Shown piece after piece: positions 50,305 to 61,926 of a DNA stretch of 64,000 nucleotides (within the stretch, counting starts at the first letter, position 1; every line of letters starts with the position of its first letter). This DNA is from Streptomyces sp. NBC_00659. Its GTDB lineage: Bacteria > Actinomycetota > Actinomycetes > Streptomycetales > Streptomycetaceae. Under the pieces are notes generated by a model. The model ran no database searches. It was not told where the DNA came from and saw only the letters and a list, made by a program, of their open reading frames with translations. The stretch is taken from positions 1,860,001-1,924,000 of the forward strand of contig NZ_CP109031.1 in NCBI RefSeq assembly GCF_036226925.1, in the 5' to 3' direction. Made by a program: the position numbers and the translations under genes.

Positions 50305-51822
50305 TCACCCCAGCGGAACCGGCTCCGGCAGTCCCACCGGCCAGGTGTGCACGGGCTCTCCGAGATGCATCAGCTCGCCGTAGCGCCGCGTCGTCGCGGC
50401 CAGCGCGGCCTCGCGGCCGAGCCCCTTCTCCAGCGCCCGGTGGAAGGTGGCCGCCTGCCAGGTCGCACCGTTGACGCGCAGTCGGCACCGGTCCTCGATC
50501 ACGCCCAGATAGAAGTCCCGGTCGGCGGGCTCGACACCCCAGGCGTCCAGGCCGGCGGCGGCCAGCGGCAGCAGTTCGTCACGCACCAGACTCACGGCGT
50601 CCACCTGCGTGGTCCCGCCGTAACGGCCACGCCGCGGCCACTCCAGGCGCGCGTCGATGCCGTGCCGGCAGGCCGCGTCGAAGTTGGCGGCGGCCGCCTC
50701 GAAGGACAGCCGGGTCCACACCGGACGCTGCTCCTCGGCGAGCGCGCGGACCAGACCGTAGTAGAAGGCCGCGTTGGCGAGGACGTCGGTGACGGTCGGC
50801 CCCGCGGGCAGCACCCGGTTCTCGACGCGCAGATGCGGGACGCCGTCGGCGATGCCGTACACGGGCCGGTTCCAGCGGTACACCGTGCCGTTGTGCAGCA
50901 CCAGTTCGGCGAGCCTGGGCACGCCCCCGGCATCGAGGACACCGAGCGGGTCCTCCTCGTCGCAGATGGGCAGCAGCGGCGGGAAGAACCGCAGGTTCTC
51001 CTCGAAGAGCTCGTACGCCGAGGTCACCCACCGTTCGCCGAACCAGGTGCGCGGCCGGACTCCCTGCGCCTGGAGCTCCGGCGGCCGGGTGTCGGTGGAC
51101 TGCTGGAAGAGCGGGGGCCTCGACTCCCGCCACAGCTCACGCCCGAACAGGAAGGGCGAGTTGGCACCGATCGCGACCTGTGGGGCCGCGACCGCCTGCG
51201 CCGCGTTCCACACGTCCGCGAACCGGCCCGGTGTGACCTGGAGGTGCAACTGCACGGAGGTGCAGGCGGCTTCGGGGGCGATGGAGGCCGACCGGCAGAC
51301 CAGACGCTCCACACCGTCGATGTCGAGTTCGAAATCCTCTCCGCGCGCGGCCACGATCTGATCGTTGAGCAGCGTGTACCGGTCGACGTCCGACAGGTTG
51401 GAGGACACCAGATCGTCCTGGCCGAGCGTCGGCAGAATACCGATCATGACGATTCCGGCGTCGACCTCACTGGCTTTCCGGTGGGCGTAGGCGAGCGAGG
51501 TACGGATCTCCTCGGCGAGCCGGTCGAATACCCGGCCGCCCAATCGGTGTGGGGCTATGTTGACTTCCAGGTTGAACATGGCGAGTTCTGTCTGGAAGTC
51601 GCGGCTCGCAATCCTTTCGAGCACTTGCCCGTTCATCATTCTGGGCATGCCATCGGGGCCCGCGAGATTCAATTCGATCTCCAGGCCCATCAGGTTCTTC
51701 GGGCGGTCGAACCGCTTCTCCTCCAGCAGTCGCTCCAGCCCCGCCAGACACTGTCGGAGCTTGTCGCGGTGGCGCTGCCGATCGGACAGGCCGAACGTCC
51801 CTGCCACGACCTTCTCCCCCAT
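50305..51822 (-). CDS. GCS2-type glutamate-cysteine ligase family protein
   Basis: 505 residues. 'RPKNLMGLEIELNLAGPDGMPRMMN' is the N-terminal ATP/Glu-binding strand of the GCS2 family, 'LAMFNLEVNIAPHRLGG' and 'SVQLHLQVTPGRFADVWNAAQAVAAPQVAIGANSPFLFG' the active-site strands and 'LRVENRVLPAGPTVTDVLANAAFYYGLV' the substrate loop. These ligases make gamma-glutamyl-amine bonds; the exact amine is not predictable and it need not be cysteine, as actinomycetes use mycothiol. ATG with GGAGGGAC. A promoter-like TTGCTG-N17-GAATGT lies about 140-170 bp upstream on the minus strand. Confidence 0.85.
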   Translation of the reverse strand: MGEKVVAGTFGLSDRQRHRDKLRQCLAGLERLLEEKRFDRPKNLMGLEIELNLAGPDGMPRMMNGQVLERIASRDFQTELAMFNLEVNIAPHRLGGRVFDRLAEEIRTSLAYAHRKASEVDAGIVMIGILPTLGQDDLVSSNLSDVDRYTLLNDQIVAARGEDFELDIDGVERLVCRSASIAPEAACTSVQLHLQVTPGRFADVWNAAQAVAAPQVAIGANSPFLFGRELWRESRPPLFQQSTDTRPPELQAQGVRPRTWFGERWVTSAYELFEENLRFFPPLLPICDEEDPLGVLDAGGVPRLAELVLHNGTVYRWNRPVYGIADGVPHLRVENRVLPAGPTVTDVLANAAFYYGLVRALAEEQRPVWTRLSFEAAAANFDAACRHGIDARLEWPRRGRYGGTTQVDAVSLVRDELLPLAAAGLDAWGVEPADRDFYLGVIEDRCRLRVNGATWQAATFHRALEKGLGREAALAATTRRYGELMHLGEPVHTWPVGLPEPVPLG

Positions 51823-52362
51823 CGAAGTGTCCCTCCTCGGATGGGCAGGCCGACGTTTCCGGCCCTGGCGTCCCGGGTCACGAGGGATGATGCCCAGGCA
51901 ACACGATCCATAACGTCCCGCGCGCGCTCTTCGACCGCTAGTCTGGACATCGGCCCCGGGCACATTCACGAGGCATGGAGCATTCAGCAAGTTTGCCGTC
52001 CGAAACGATCTCGTGAAAAACACCGACGAGAATCGGCCGACCGCTCGGGCGAAGTATTCCGAGGTCACCGCGATTCGATCGCGCAGAACCGGGATGAATC
52101 CCGCATTTCGCCGACCGGATATCGACTTGTTCTTCGAATTCGGGGCGACTAGACGAAACACCGCCTGAACACGCGTCGTATAAACTCCGCTACCGAGGCA
52201 GAGAGTTGGCGCTCGCGGTCCTAGGTCCTGTCGTCACGGTGACGGCGGCAGGCGACACCCTGTCGGCAGATCCAGACCCCTCGCCCTCTGACCCGAGAGC
52301 TGACAGCGCCGTCCGCCCCCGCCCTCGCGCCACTGTGCCTGTCGAATGAGAGGCGACCCACC
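51823..52362. other. 540-bp intergenic region
   Basis: No gene is supported. The region is markedly less GC-rich in 51960-52150, suggesting promoters. It holds a possible GCS2-gene promoter (TTGCTG at 51990-51985, GAATGT at 51967-51962, minus strand), a CGGGATGAATCCCG palindrome (52088-52101) and TATAAACT at 52179-52186 on the plus strand with no matching -35 box. The role of the palindrome is unknown. Confidence 0.5.
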
Positions 52363-52947
52363 ATGCCGCTGCACGTACCCCCGGCTCCCGCGCCCGCCCT
52401 GCGCACCGTACTCACGGCACTCGGTTCCCCCACCGCTGTCCGCGAAGCCCGTACCCCGTCCCTGCGCCTGGCACAGGGACCCGTCACCCCCGAACTCCCG
52501 CTGCCCGTCCACGTCCTGGATCGCATCACTCCCGCGGGCGCCTCCGCCACCCGGCTCGCCGGGTGGCGTTTCCTGATCCGCGCCGGCGATCGCGCGGTGG
52601 CCGCCGCCGACACCATGCTGACCCCGGACGGCTGGGCCTTCTCGCGCTTCTTCGAGGGCCCTTACGTCACCGCCACCGAGCTCGCCCTGCGGCAGGCCGA
52701 GACCATGCAACAGTCCTACCAAGCACGCTTGTTGTCCGTGCCGGAGCTGTACATGCTGACGCTCTGGCTGCACGGCGACTGCACCGCGGACGGCGCCACC
52801 GGCCATCCGGCCGCCACCGACCTCCTGGTCCCGCTCGCACCCGCCCCGCCCGGCATCGCCGCGCACCGACCGTACCTCGTCACCGAACTGCTGCCGGTCC
52901 TCACCCACCGGGTCACCCCGGCACCGCTCCTCAGCTCGCCGGCCTGA
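52363..52947 (+). CDS. Hypothetical protein
   Basis: 194 residues, 'MPLHVPPAPAPALRTVLTAL' at the start, with an alpha/beta centre ('HVLDRITPAGASATRLAGWRFLIRAGDRAVAAADTMLTPDGWAFSRFFEGPYVTATELALRQAETMQQSYQARLLSVPELYMLTLWLHGD'). It looks like a single folded domain of a Streptomyces-specific family. I cannot name it. GAGAGG lies nine bases before the ATG. The gene ends in a 21-bp duplicated segment that includes its last codons. Confidence 0.7.
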   Translation: MPLHVPPAPAPALRTVLTALGSPTAVREARTPSLRLAQGPVTPELPLPVHVLDRITPAGASATRLAGWRFLIRAGDRAVAAADTMLTPDGWAFSRFFEGPYVTATELALRQAETMQQSYQARLLSVPELYMLTLWLHGDCTADGATGHPAATDLLVPLAPAPPGIAAHRPYLVTELLPVLTHRVTPAPLLSSPA

Positions 52948-52976
52948 GTCTCCGACTCGCCGGCCCGAGTCTCCGC
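52935..52976. repeat. 21-bp direct repeat across the stop codon of the preceding gene
   Basis: CTCGCCGGCCTGAGTCTCCG at 52935 is repeated from 52956 as CTCGCCGGCCCGAGTCTCCG, one base different. The first copy contains the TGA stop; the second has CGA at that point. It is a tandem duplication of the gene's 3' end. Confidence 0.85.
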
Positions 52977-53362
52977 CCCTCGCGTCCGTGCCCCGCAGCC
53001 GTGCCCCACACGGGTAAACCTGCCGCGGGGCACGGCGCTGTCACGAACCCCGAGAGCGGCTCGCTCGTTAGGGCCGAAGACCGCTCGTACGAGGGGAAAC
53101 GCGCCGAACGCCCAACCGGACTAGCCCGATCCGGCCCCCTCGAACCACCCGAAAGGACAGCGCAGTTGGGGTGAACCCTCCGCACGGGTGACGCGTCATA
53201 AACCTGTGAGAAGCGGTGCCCCCAAATCCCTGCGGATTGGCGCCCGTGGGGCAACACTGGGGTCAGACCACACACCAACGGGGGGCGGCCATGAGTACCT
53301 CAAGCCGCAAGACAGCCACCACAGCCAACACTCACATCTCGACCCAGCGAAAGATCCCATCC

Positions 53363-53569
53363 ATGTGCCAGCACCAGCCACCGTGTCCGTCAGCCGAATC
53401 AGCCGACCGGGAGTCCGCCCGCCTCGCGGCGCACCACCCGGAGCAGGGATGGAGCCTGCTGTGCAACGGCGTTCTGCTCTTCGAGGACACCGGTGAGCTC
53501 CTGCCGGACGGCCAGATCATCGCCCCGCACCGCCCGCTGGGCGGCGCGCCGGTGATGACGGCCGCCTGA
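53363..53569 (+). CDS. DUF5999 family small protein
   Basis: 68 residues, starting 'MCQHQPPCPSAESADRESARLAAHHPEQGWSLLCNGVLLFEDTGELLPDGQIIAPHRP'. This is a short Streptomyces-specific family with a conserved CxHxxxC at the start and a further Cys, which suggests a metal-binding site. The function is unknown. ATG at 53363 is at the usual family start; a longer frame from 53291 would add 24 residues that are not conserved as far as I can tell. Confidence 0.75.
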   Translation: MCQHQPPCPSAESADRESARLAAHHPEQGWSLLCNGVLLFEDTGELLPDGQIIAPHRPLGGAPVMTAA

Positions 53570-53582
53570 CCCGCACGACCCC

Positions 53583-53604
53583 GGGCGGCCGCGCCAGGCC
53601 GCCC
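53583..53604 (+). terminator. Terminator of DUF5999 gene
   Basis: GGGCGGCC-N6-GGCCGCCC is a perfect 8-bp GC hairpin 14 bp past the stop codon, without a T tract. Confidence 0.65.
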
Positions 53605-53614
53605 AGACACACAA

Positions 53615-53651
53615 GGGGCCGGCCCGGAGACGTACTCTCCGAACCGGCCCC
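53615..53651 (-). terminator. Terminator of gcvP
   Basis: GGGGCCGG-CCGGAGA and TCTCCG-CCGGCCCC pair around a five-base loop. On the minus strand it is followed by TTGTGTGT. It may also stop transcription from the convergent DUF5999 gene. Confidence 0.8.
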
Positions 53652-53675
53652 GACGCATGTCCGAGGATGGTCACT

Positions 53676-53705
53676 CCTCGTAGGCGTCCACGTGCCGAGC
53701 GCTGA

Positions 53706-53725
<20 letters not shown>
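53676..53725. repeat. Duplicated 3' end of gcvP
   Basis: CCTCGTAGGCGTCCA occurs at 53676-53690 and 53711-53725, 35 bp apart. The second is the end of gcvP (codons for LDAYED and the stop); the first is a copy just downstream. The 35-bp shift puts the copy out of frame. Confidence 0.85.
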
Positions 53726-56591
<2,866 letters not shown>

Positions 56592-56656
56592 GGCGGAGGC
56601 CTCCTGGTCTGACGCGACCTTCGAGGGGCACCCCGGCACGGGTACCCCGACGGCCT

Positions 56657-56862
56657 CCCCCTCTGTCATCTCAACCTGAGAGTTTCACCGGATGGTCCCG
56701 TGGACGATCCGGCTTTCACCGTCGGTGAGGGCGGAGGCCATCGGCACCCGCCCTGCTTTCCAGAGTGACCTCGTCCGTGCGGTACGTGAGCCTGAGAGAT
56801 TCCGGGGAGGAGTTGCTCCTTCGGCGCCTCCGCGAAATCCGGAGGACTCTCCCGCACGGGAT
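56657..56862 (-). ncRNA. Tandem glycine riboswitch upstream of gcvP
   Basis: On the minus strand the leader contains two glycine aptamers. Aptamer 1 starts with GCGGGAGAGTCC (near 56856) and ends in GCGCCGAAGGAGCAACTCCTCC...AATCTCTCAGGC (to about 56790). Aptamer 2 starts with ACTCTGGAAAGC (about 56768) and ends ACCGACGGTGAAAGCC...AAACTCTCAGGT (to about 56670). The paired GGAGAG / CTCTCAGG motifs and the GCCGAAGG-type core are those of gcvT-type riboswitches. gcvP starts 66 bp downstream, so control may be over translation or termination. Confidence 0.92.
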
Positions 56863-56978
56863 CAGCAGCCACTTGCCAGCCTACCAGCGAGGACAAGACA
56901 GCAGCCTTCGAGTGGCCACCTTCACAAATGTGCTCTTTTGTAGTACTTACGGATGAGTTTGCGACCACTGGAGGGACC

Positions 56979-57347
56979 GTGCAGACCGACATCGATCCGC
57001 GCAACCTGATCGGCCGCAAGGCGTTCGACAGCAACGGCACCAAGATCGGCACGATCGACGAGGTCTACCTCGACGACGCGACCGGTGTCCCGGAGTGGGC
57101 GGCCATACGCACCGGGCTGTTCAGCAGGGACGCCTTCGTGCCCCTGGAGCCCAGCGAGATCATCGAGGGGACCCTGCGCATCCCCTTCGACCGGGCCCTG
57201 ATCAAGGACGCCCCCGACTTCGGCGTCGGGCGGCACCTCTCCCCCGAACAGGAGCTCCAGCTCTACCACCACTACGGACTCGACGTGGCGTCCCCTCCGC
57301 CGCCGGACCGGGACTTCGGCCGGCTCGCGGGCTCGGAGGACACCTGA
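56979..57347 (+). CDS. PRC-barrel domain protein
   Basis: 122 residues. 'NLIGRKAFDSNGTKIGTIDEVYLDDATGVPEWAAIRTGLFSRDAFVPLEPSEIIEGTLRIPFDRALIKDAPDFG' is a complete PRC-barrel, with a short helical C-terminal tail ('LSPEQELQLYHHYGLD'). PRC-barrels occur in RimM-like and photosynthetic or stress-related proteins; here function unknown. GTG with GGAGGG. Its 3' end overlaps dinB by 76 bp (convergent). Confidence 0.85.
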   Translation: MQTDIDPRNLIGRKAFDSNGTKIGTIDEVYLDDATGVPEWAAIRTGLFSRDAFVPLEPSEIIEGTLRIPFDRALIKDAPDFGVGRHLSPEQELQLYHHYGLDVASPPPPDRDFGRLAGSEDT

Positions 57348-58780
57348 TCCCCAGGGCCGGGACCGTGCGTCCCGACCGCTGACACCGACGGCCCGGGGCC
57401 GGCCGGCAGCCCGTCGGCGTCCTCGGGTCTTCGCTCCACCAGGGGCAGCGGGTCGGCCGGTTCCAGCTGCGCATCGTCCGTCCGGAAGGTCCGCACCCGG
57501 CCGGGCCCGGAGTACGGCGTCTCGAACCGCACCGTGACCCGTCCCAGCCCGCTCCCCTGCACCCAGCCGTGCCCGAACTCGGCATGCCGCACATCGTGTC
57601 CGGAGGGCCACCGCCGCTCCGCCGGCGCCGTCTCCCCGTCCGCGACGGCCACCTCGGCCGGTTCGTCCGCCGCGTGCTCCTCGGCCGCCGGTTCCCCCGC
57701 GGCCGCGGCCTGCGCCTGCGCGAACAGGTCCTCCTGCGTGTAGTCGGCGAGCCCGGTGACGCCGACCCCCAGCAGACGGACGCCACCGGTCGTGTCCACG
57801 CCCTCCAGCAGCCGGGCGGCGGCCTCCCTGACGACTCCGGGGTCGTCCGTGGGCCCCCGCAGCGTCTCGGACCGGGTCAGCGTCGAGAAGTCGTACCGGC
57901 GCACCTTCAGCACGATGGTCCGGCCCGACAGTCCGGCCCGGCGCAGCCGCCGCACGCACCGGTCCGCGAGCCGCTGCACCTCCAGCTCCACCCGGACCCG
58001 GTCGTGGATGTCCACGTCGTACGTGTCCTCGACCGACACGGACTTGGTCTCCCGCTCGGCCACCACGGGCCGCTCGTCGTGGGCCAGCGCCATCGCGAAC
58101 AGCGCGTGCCCGTGGGCCTTCCCCAGCAGCCGTACGAGCTCGTCCTCGCCCGCCTCGGCGAGCTCCTCGACGGTGGTGATGCCCGCCCGGCGCAGATGGT
58201 CGCCGGTGGCCGGCCCCACGCCCGGCAGCGTCCGCACCGGCATCGGTCCCAGCAGCGCGCGCTCGGTGCCCGGCTCGATCAGGACGAGACCGTCCGGCTT
58301 GGCCTGCTCCGAGGCGATCTTCGCCAGCATCTTGGAGGCGGCGAGCCCCACCGACCCCGTGAGCCCCGTGACGGCCCGGATGTCCGCGCGCAGCCTGGCA
58401 CCGGTCAGCCGCGCCGACGCCTCGTCCCACGCCGTCCCGCCCGCCTCCAGGTCCACGAACGCCTCGTCCAGGCTGAGCGGCTCCACCAGCGGCGACAGGC
58501 CCCGCAGCAGCCCCATCACCTGCTCGCTGACCTCTCGGTACAGCCCGAAGCGCGGCACGAGATAGGCGGCGTTCGGTGCCCGTCTGCGGGCCTGGGCCAT
58601 GGGCATCGCGGAGTTCACCCCGAAGACGCGTGCCTCGTACGAGGCGGTGGCGACCACTCCACGGGGCCCGAGCCCGCCCACCACGACGGCCTTCCCGCGC
58701 AGGCTCGGCTTGGATGCCTGCTCCGCCGAGGCGAAGAAGGCATCCATGTCGAGATGCAGGATCGTGGGCGCGGTTCTCAC
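57272..58780 (-). CDS. dinB: DNA polymerase IV (Y family)
   Basis: 502 residues, longer than the usual 350-400 because of a C-terminal extension of about 130 residues. Motifs: 'LHLDMDAFFASAEQ' (first metal Asp), 'ATASYEARVFGV', 'LVEPLSLDEAFVDLEAG' (SxDE catalytic pair), then little-finger domain 'SVEDTYDVDIHD' region. It performs translesion synthesis. The extension contains a 'TQEDLF' peptide ('LADYTQEDLFAQAQ'), which resembles a beta-clamp-binding motif. GTG start; GGAG four bases upstream. Confidence 0.95.
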   Translation of the reverse strand: MRTAPTILHLDMDAFFASAEQASKPSLRGKAVVVGGLGPRGVVATASYEARVFGVNSAMPMAQARRRAPNAAYLVPRFGLYREVSEQVMGLLRGLSPLVEPLSLDEAFVDLEAGGTAWDEASARLTGARLRADIRAVTGLTGSVGLAASKMLAKIASEQAKPDGLVLIEPGTERALLGPMPVRTLPGVGPATGDHLRRAGITTVEELAEAGEDELVRLLGKAHGHALFAMALAHDERPVVAERETKSVSVEDTYDVDIHDRVRVELEVQRLADRCVRRLRRAGLSGRTIVLKVRRYDFSTLTRSETLRGPTDDPGVVREAAARLLEGVDTTGGVRLLGVGVTGLADYTQEDLFAQAQAAAAGEPAAEEHAADEPAEVAVADGETAPAERRWPSGHDVRHAEFGHGWVQGSGLGRVTVRFETPYSGPGRVRTFRTDDAQLEPADPLPLVERRPEDADGLPAGPGPSVSAVGTHGPGPGDQVSSEPASRPKSRSGGGGDATSSP

Positions 58781-58848
58781 ATCTCCGATGCTGCCCTACG
58801 CCACTGACAATGCCCCGGCACGCCGGGGCATCACGTCATCGGAGCGGC

Positions 58849-59523
58849 TCACACCGCGCGGTTGCGCCTGCGCGCCAGTTCGTCGGCGGGATGGTGCGCG
58901 AGAAGCGTCTCGCCGGTGTCCACGCGCTCTCCGTGCAACTGGGACAGGGCGCCCTCGACGTCCCGCCACACCACTCCCACGGCGATACCGAAGACGCCCT
59001 GGCCGCCCTGAAGCAGGGCGTGGACCTCGTCCGGGGAGGTGCACTCGTAGACCGTCGCGCCGTCGCTCATGAGCGTCATGCGCTCCAGGTCCTGGAAGCC
59101 GCGCTCCCTCAGGTGCTGGACCGTGGTGCGGATGTTCTGCAACGACACCCCGGTGTCCAGGAACCGCTTGACGATCTTGAGGACCACCACGTCCCGGAAA
59201 CTGTAGAGGCGCTGTGTCCCCGACCCGTAGGCGGGACGCACGCTGGGCTCGACCAGTCCGGTCCGCGCCCAGTAGTCGAGCTGCCGGTAGGTGATGCCCG
59301 CGGCGGCGCACGCCGTGGGTCCCCGGTAACCGACCTCCTCGGGAACAGTCCCTTCTTCGTCGGACACTGCCGCCGGCCGCACCGGAACGTGATCGGCCGC
59401 GCTGCCATGCTGAGGGCGCCCCCTGCTCGAGCCGAGCCGAGAGCTTGGGGGAGGGTACGGGCCGCTCTCTCCCGGACCGTGTCCGGGAGCACCCCCAGCC
59501 GTACCGTCGCCGCTGCTTCTCAC
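58849..59523 (-). CDS. MerR-family regulator (Rv1830-like)
   Basis: 224 residues. After a 50-residue Gly/Ser/Pro-rich start comes the MerR HTH 'YRGPTACAAAGITYRQLDYWARTGLVEPSVRPAYGSGTQRLYSFRDVVVLKIVKRFLDTGVSLQNIRTTVQHLRERG', then a C-terminal domain 'DLERMTLMSDGATVYECTSPDEVHALLQGGQGVFGIAVG'. It corresponds to mycobacterial Rv1830, two genes from garA. GTG at 59523 has GGAGG five bases upstream. There is one Cys in the sensor region; ligand unknown. Confidence 0.88.
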   Translation of the reverse strand: MRSSGDGTAGGAPGHGPGESGPYPPPSSRLGSSRGRPQHGSAADHVPVRPAAVSDEEGTVPEEVGYRGPTACAAAGITYRQLDYWARTGLVEPSVRPAYGSGTQRLYSFRDVVVLKIVKRFLDTGVSLQNIRTTVQHLRERGFQDLERMTLMSDGATVYECTSPDEVHALLQGGQGVFGIAVGVVWRDVEGALSQLHGERVDTGETLLAHHPADELARRRNRAV

Positions 59524-59740
59524 GCCGACCTCCGTCCTTGACCTGCCTTCTCGACGGTAGGCAGTCACCAGGGGCGCGTCAACGATCGCCACACTCGGCA
59601 CGCCGAGTGATAATCACCCTAAGAGTGGTTTCCCGTGCCCTACCGCGGGGAAAGGCTAGCCGAATGCTCCCGGCGCGGGCCGCGGCACACCACACTCGCC
59701 GCGGGCAAATGCCACCCGGAGAGGCGTCCGCCCGGCCGGA

Positions 59741-60214
59741 TCACTGGCTGTTGGTGCCGAAGTCCTCGGGCGAGATCTGGTCGAGGAACTCGCGGAACTT
59801 CTCCACCTCGTCCTCCTGCTCGTCCGGGATCGCGATGCCCGCGTCGTCGAGCACCCCGTCGCTGCCGTAGATGGGCGTTCCGGTGCGCAGCGCGAGCGCT
59901 ATGGCGTCGGACGGCCGGGCACTCACCTCGACCCCGCTGGCGAAGACGAGCTCGGCGTAGAAGACGCCCTCGCGCAGGTCGGTGATACGTACTTCGGTGA
60001 GCTCCTGGCCGACGGCCTCCAGCACGTCCTTGAACAGGTCGTGGGTCAGCGGTCGTGCGGGGGCCATGCCCTGCTGGGCGAAGGCGATCGCCGTCGCCTC
60101 CCCCGGTCCGATCCAGATGGGGAGGTAGCGGTCGCCTCCCACTTCACGCAGAAGCACGATCGGTTGGTTGGAGGGCATTTCGACCCGGACACCTACGACA
60201 TCGAGCTCGTTCAC
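59741..60214 (-). CDS. Bifunctional nuclease (BFN/DUF151) family protein
   Basis: 157 residues of the BFN domain: 'VVGVRVEMPSNQPIVLLREVGGDRYLPIWIGPGEATAIAFAQQGMAPARPLTHDLFKDVLEAVG' and 'GVEVSARPSDAIALALRTGTPIYGSDGVLDDAGI' are the family's two conserved regions. Homologue of Rv1829 in the same conserved neighbourhood. DNase and RNase activity has been shown for plant members; not proven here. Confidence 0.92.
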   Translation of the reverse strand: MNELDVVGVRVEMPSNQPIVLLREVGGDRYLPIWIGPGEATAIAFAQQGMAPARPLTHDLFKDVLEAVGQELTEVRITDLREGVFYAELVFASGVEVSARPSDAIALALRTGTPIYGSDGVLDDAGIAIPDEQEDEVEKFREFLDQISPEDFGTNSQ

Positions 60215-60300
60215 ACAGCAACCCTAGGCCGTGCCCGGGACGTTTGGGTAGTCGGGCACAGAACGGGTGGACGATCCGCGGCCCGCGCCGGTGGCACGGA

Positions 60301-61062
60301 TCAGCGCAGACGCACGCCCAGCGCCGTCTGCACGAGCGCCGCGTGCAGCTTCACCGTGAGGCCCGCGAGTTCCTTGGTACGGGCCTCCGCATGGGCCCGC
60401 GTCTGCGGATTGCGATGGCGCCGCAGGGGGGCGACCACCTGGTCCACCAGTCCCGCGTCCCGCTCCGCCGCGGCCTTCATCGCCCGCAGATGGCGCGGCT
60501 CGATCCCGAAGCGTCCAAGCTCGACGACGAGCGCGGCGACGGTCACCGCCTCCGCGTCGTAGACACCGTCGGGCAACGGACCGATCAGCCCGTACGACTC
60601 CCACTCCTGGAGCTGCTGCTCACCGATCTCGGCGGCGGCCAGCAGCTCCTCACGGCCCACCCGGGCCACCGTGGGCTCCTCGGGCTCCCCGTAGAGCTCT
60701 CCGGAGGGTTCACCCTCCCCCGCGTCGCGCTGGCGGCCCACGGAGGGCAGACGCACCTGCTCACCGCGCGCCAGGGCGTCCAGATGTTCGCGGATCACCT
60801 TCAGTGGGAGGTAGTGGTCACGCTGCATCCTCAGGATGTGGCCGAGACGCTCGACATCGTCCGCGCTGAACTTGCGGTACCCCGAAGGGGTCCGCCGCGG
60901 CTCGACGAGCCCCTCCGACTCCAGGAACCTGATCTTGGAGATGGTGACTTCGGGGAACTCGTCGCGCAGCAGGCTCAGCACCGCGCCGATGCTCATCAGC
61001 CCACTGTCCGCGGCGGCGGTACCGCTGCCGGCACCGCCGCTCGGTGTTTGAAGCATGGACAT
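60301..61062 (-). CDS. ftsR: MerR-type regulator, FtsR-like
   Basis: 253 residues. N-terminal MerR HTH 'MSIGAVLSLLRDEFPEVTISKIRFLESEGLVEPRRTPSGYRKFSADDVERLGHILRMQRDHYLPLKVIREHLDAL', then a second helical region with a further HTH-like segment 'GREELLAAAEIGEQQLQEWESYGLIGPLPDGVYDAEAVTVAALVVELGRFG'. It occupies the position of mycobacterial Rv1828 and corynebacterial FtsR, a regulator of ftsZ, next to the FHA gene. Its target here is therefore inferred, not seen. Confidence 0.88.
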   Translation of the reverse strand: MSMLQTPSGGAGSGTAAADSGLMSIGAVLSLLRDEFPEVTISKIRFLESEGLVEPRRTPSGYRKFSADDVERLGHILRMQRDHYLPLKVIREHLDALARGEQVRLPSVGRQRDAGEGEPSGELYGEPEEPTVARVGREELLAAAEIGEQQLQEWESYGLIGPLPDGVYDAEAVTVAALVVELGRFGIEPRHLRAMKAAAERDAGLVDQVVAPLRRHRNPQTRAHAEARTKELAGLTVKLHAALVQTALGVRLR

Positions 61063-61098
61063 TCCCTCGGTGTCCCCCCGGACGGAATTGGGGGAGGG

Positions 61099-61926
61099 TC
61101 AGATGCCCCGCTGGCTCGCGTAGAACACCAGCCGGTACTTGCCGATCTGCACCTCGTCACCGTTCGACAGAGGGACCTGGTCGATCCGCTCCCGGTTGAC
61201 GTACGTACCGTTCAGGCTGCCGACGTCGGCGACCGTGAACGAGCCGTCCGCGACACGACGGAACTCCACATGACGACGCGAAACCGTCACGTCGTCGAGG
61301 AAGATGTCGCTCTGCGGATGACGCCCCGCCGTGGTCAGCTCACCGTCCAGCAGGAAGCGGCTGCCCGAGTTGGGACCACGGCGCACCACCAGGAGCGCCG
61401 AGCCGACCGGCAGCGCGTCGACCGCCGCCTGAGCCTCCGGGGAGAGCATCGGCGAGGCGGTCTGGCCCGTCACCTCGGCGTCGTAAGCCTCGATGCCGGA
61501 GATGGAGATCGTGGACGTCTGCTCCGACGGACGCTCCGGTCCACCCCGCAGCGGCGCACCGCAGTTGGAACAGAACCGGCTGTTCTCCGCGTTCCGGTTA
61601 CCGCACCTCGTACACACCTGGGCCGACATGGACGGATCCTCCTGCCGCGGCTGCCCACCAGGGGCATGGGACGCATACGGATCGGAGGCGAACCCTCCAC
61701 CCGCGCTCGAGGCTGACGGTTCCCCGAAACCTATGCGGCCGGGCTGGCCAGGGTCAACAGACGACGCGCCCTGACCACCGGGACCGGTGACCTGGTCCCG
61801 GAACAGCGGGCGGTCGCCGCCCTGGGCTTCCGCGTCTCCCTGGCGCGGTGCGCGGTGACGGGCGGACGCGCTGTCGCCACTGTCCTCTCGCGTGCTCTTG
61901 CCGAACAACTTCGCAAACAACTTCAC
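61099..61926 (-). CDS. FHA-domain signalling protein, GarA/OdhI-related with zinc ribbon
   Basis: 275 residues. A disordered N-terminus (about 100 residues) precedes a zinc ribbon 'CTRCGNRNAENSRFCSNCG', then a GarA-like phospho-acceptor segment 'SEQTSTISISGIEA' (comparable to the ETTS motif of GarA) and an FHA domain with R in 'TTAGRHPQSDIF', 'VSRRHVEFRR' and 'GSLNGTYVNRERI'. GarA/OdhI are phosphorylated by Ser/Thr kinases and then fold onto their own FHA domain to stop inhibiting 2-oxoglutarate metabolism. The Zn ribbon and longer N-terminus are absent from GarA. GTG at 61926 with AAGGGGAA. Confidence 0.88.
   Translation of the reverse strand: MKLFAKLFGKSTREDSGDSASARHRAPRQGDAEAQGGDRPLFRDQVTGPGGQGASSVDPGQPGRIGFGEPSASSAGGGFASDPYASHAPGGQPRQEDPSMSAQVCTRCGNRNAENSRFCSNCGAPLRGGPERPSEQTSTISISGIEAYDAEVTGQTASPMLSPEAQAAVDALPVGSALLVVRRGPNSGSRFLLDGELTTAGRHPQSDIFLDDVTVSRRHVEFRRVADGSFTVADVGSLNGTYVNRERIDQVPLSNGDEVQIGKYRLVFYASQRGI

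Noticed and set aside
51823..52161. Upstream extension of the GCS2 gene
   Set aside because: The frame is open but AT-richer, with no conserved sequence, and a strong ribosome site supports the start at 51822.
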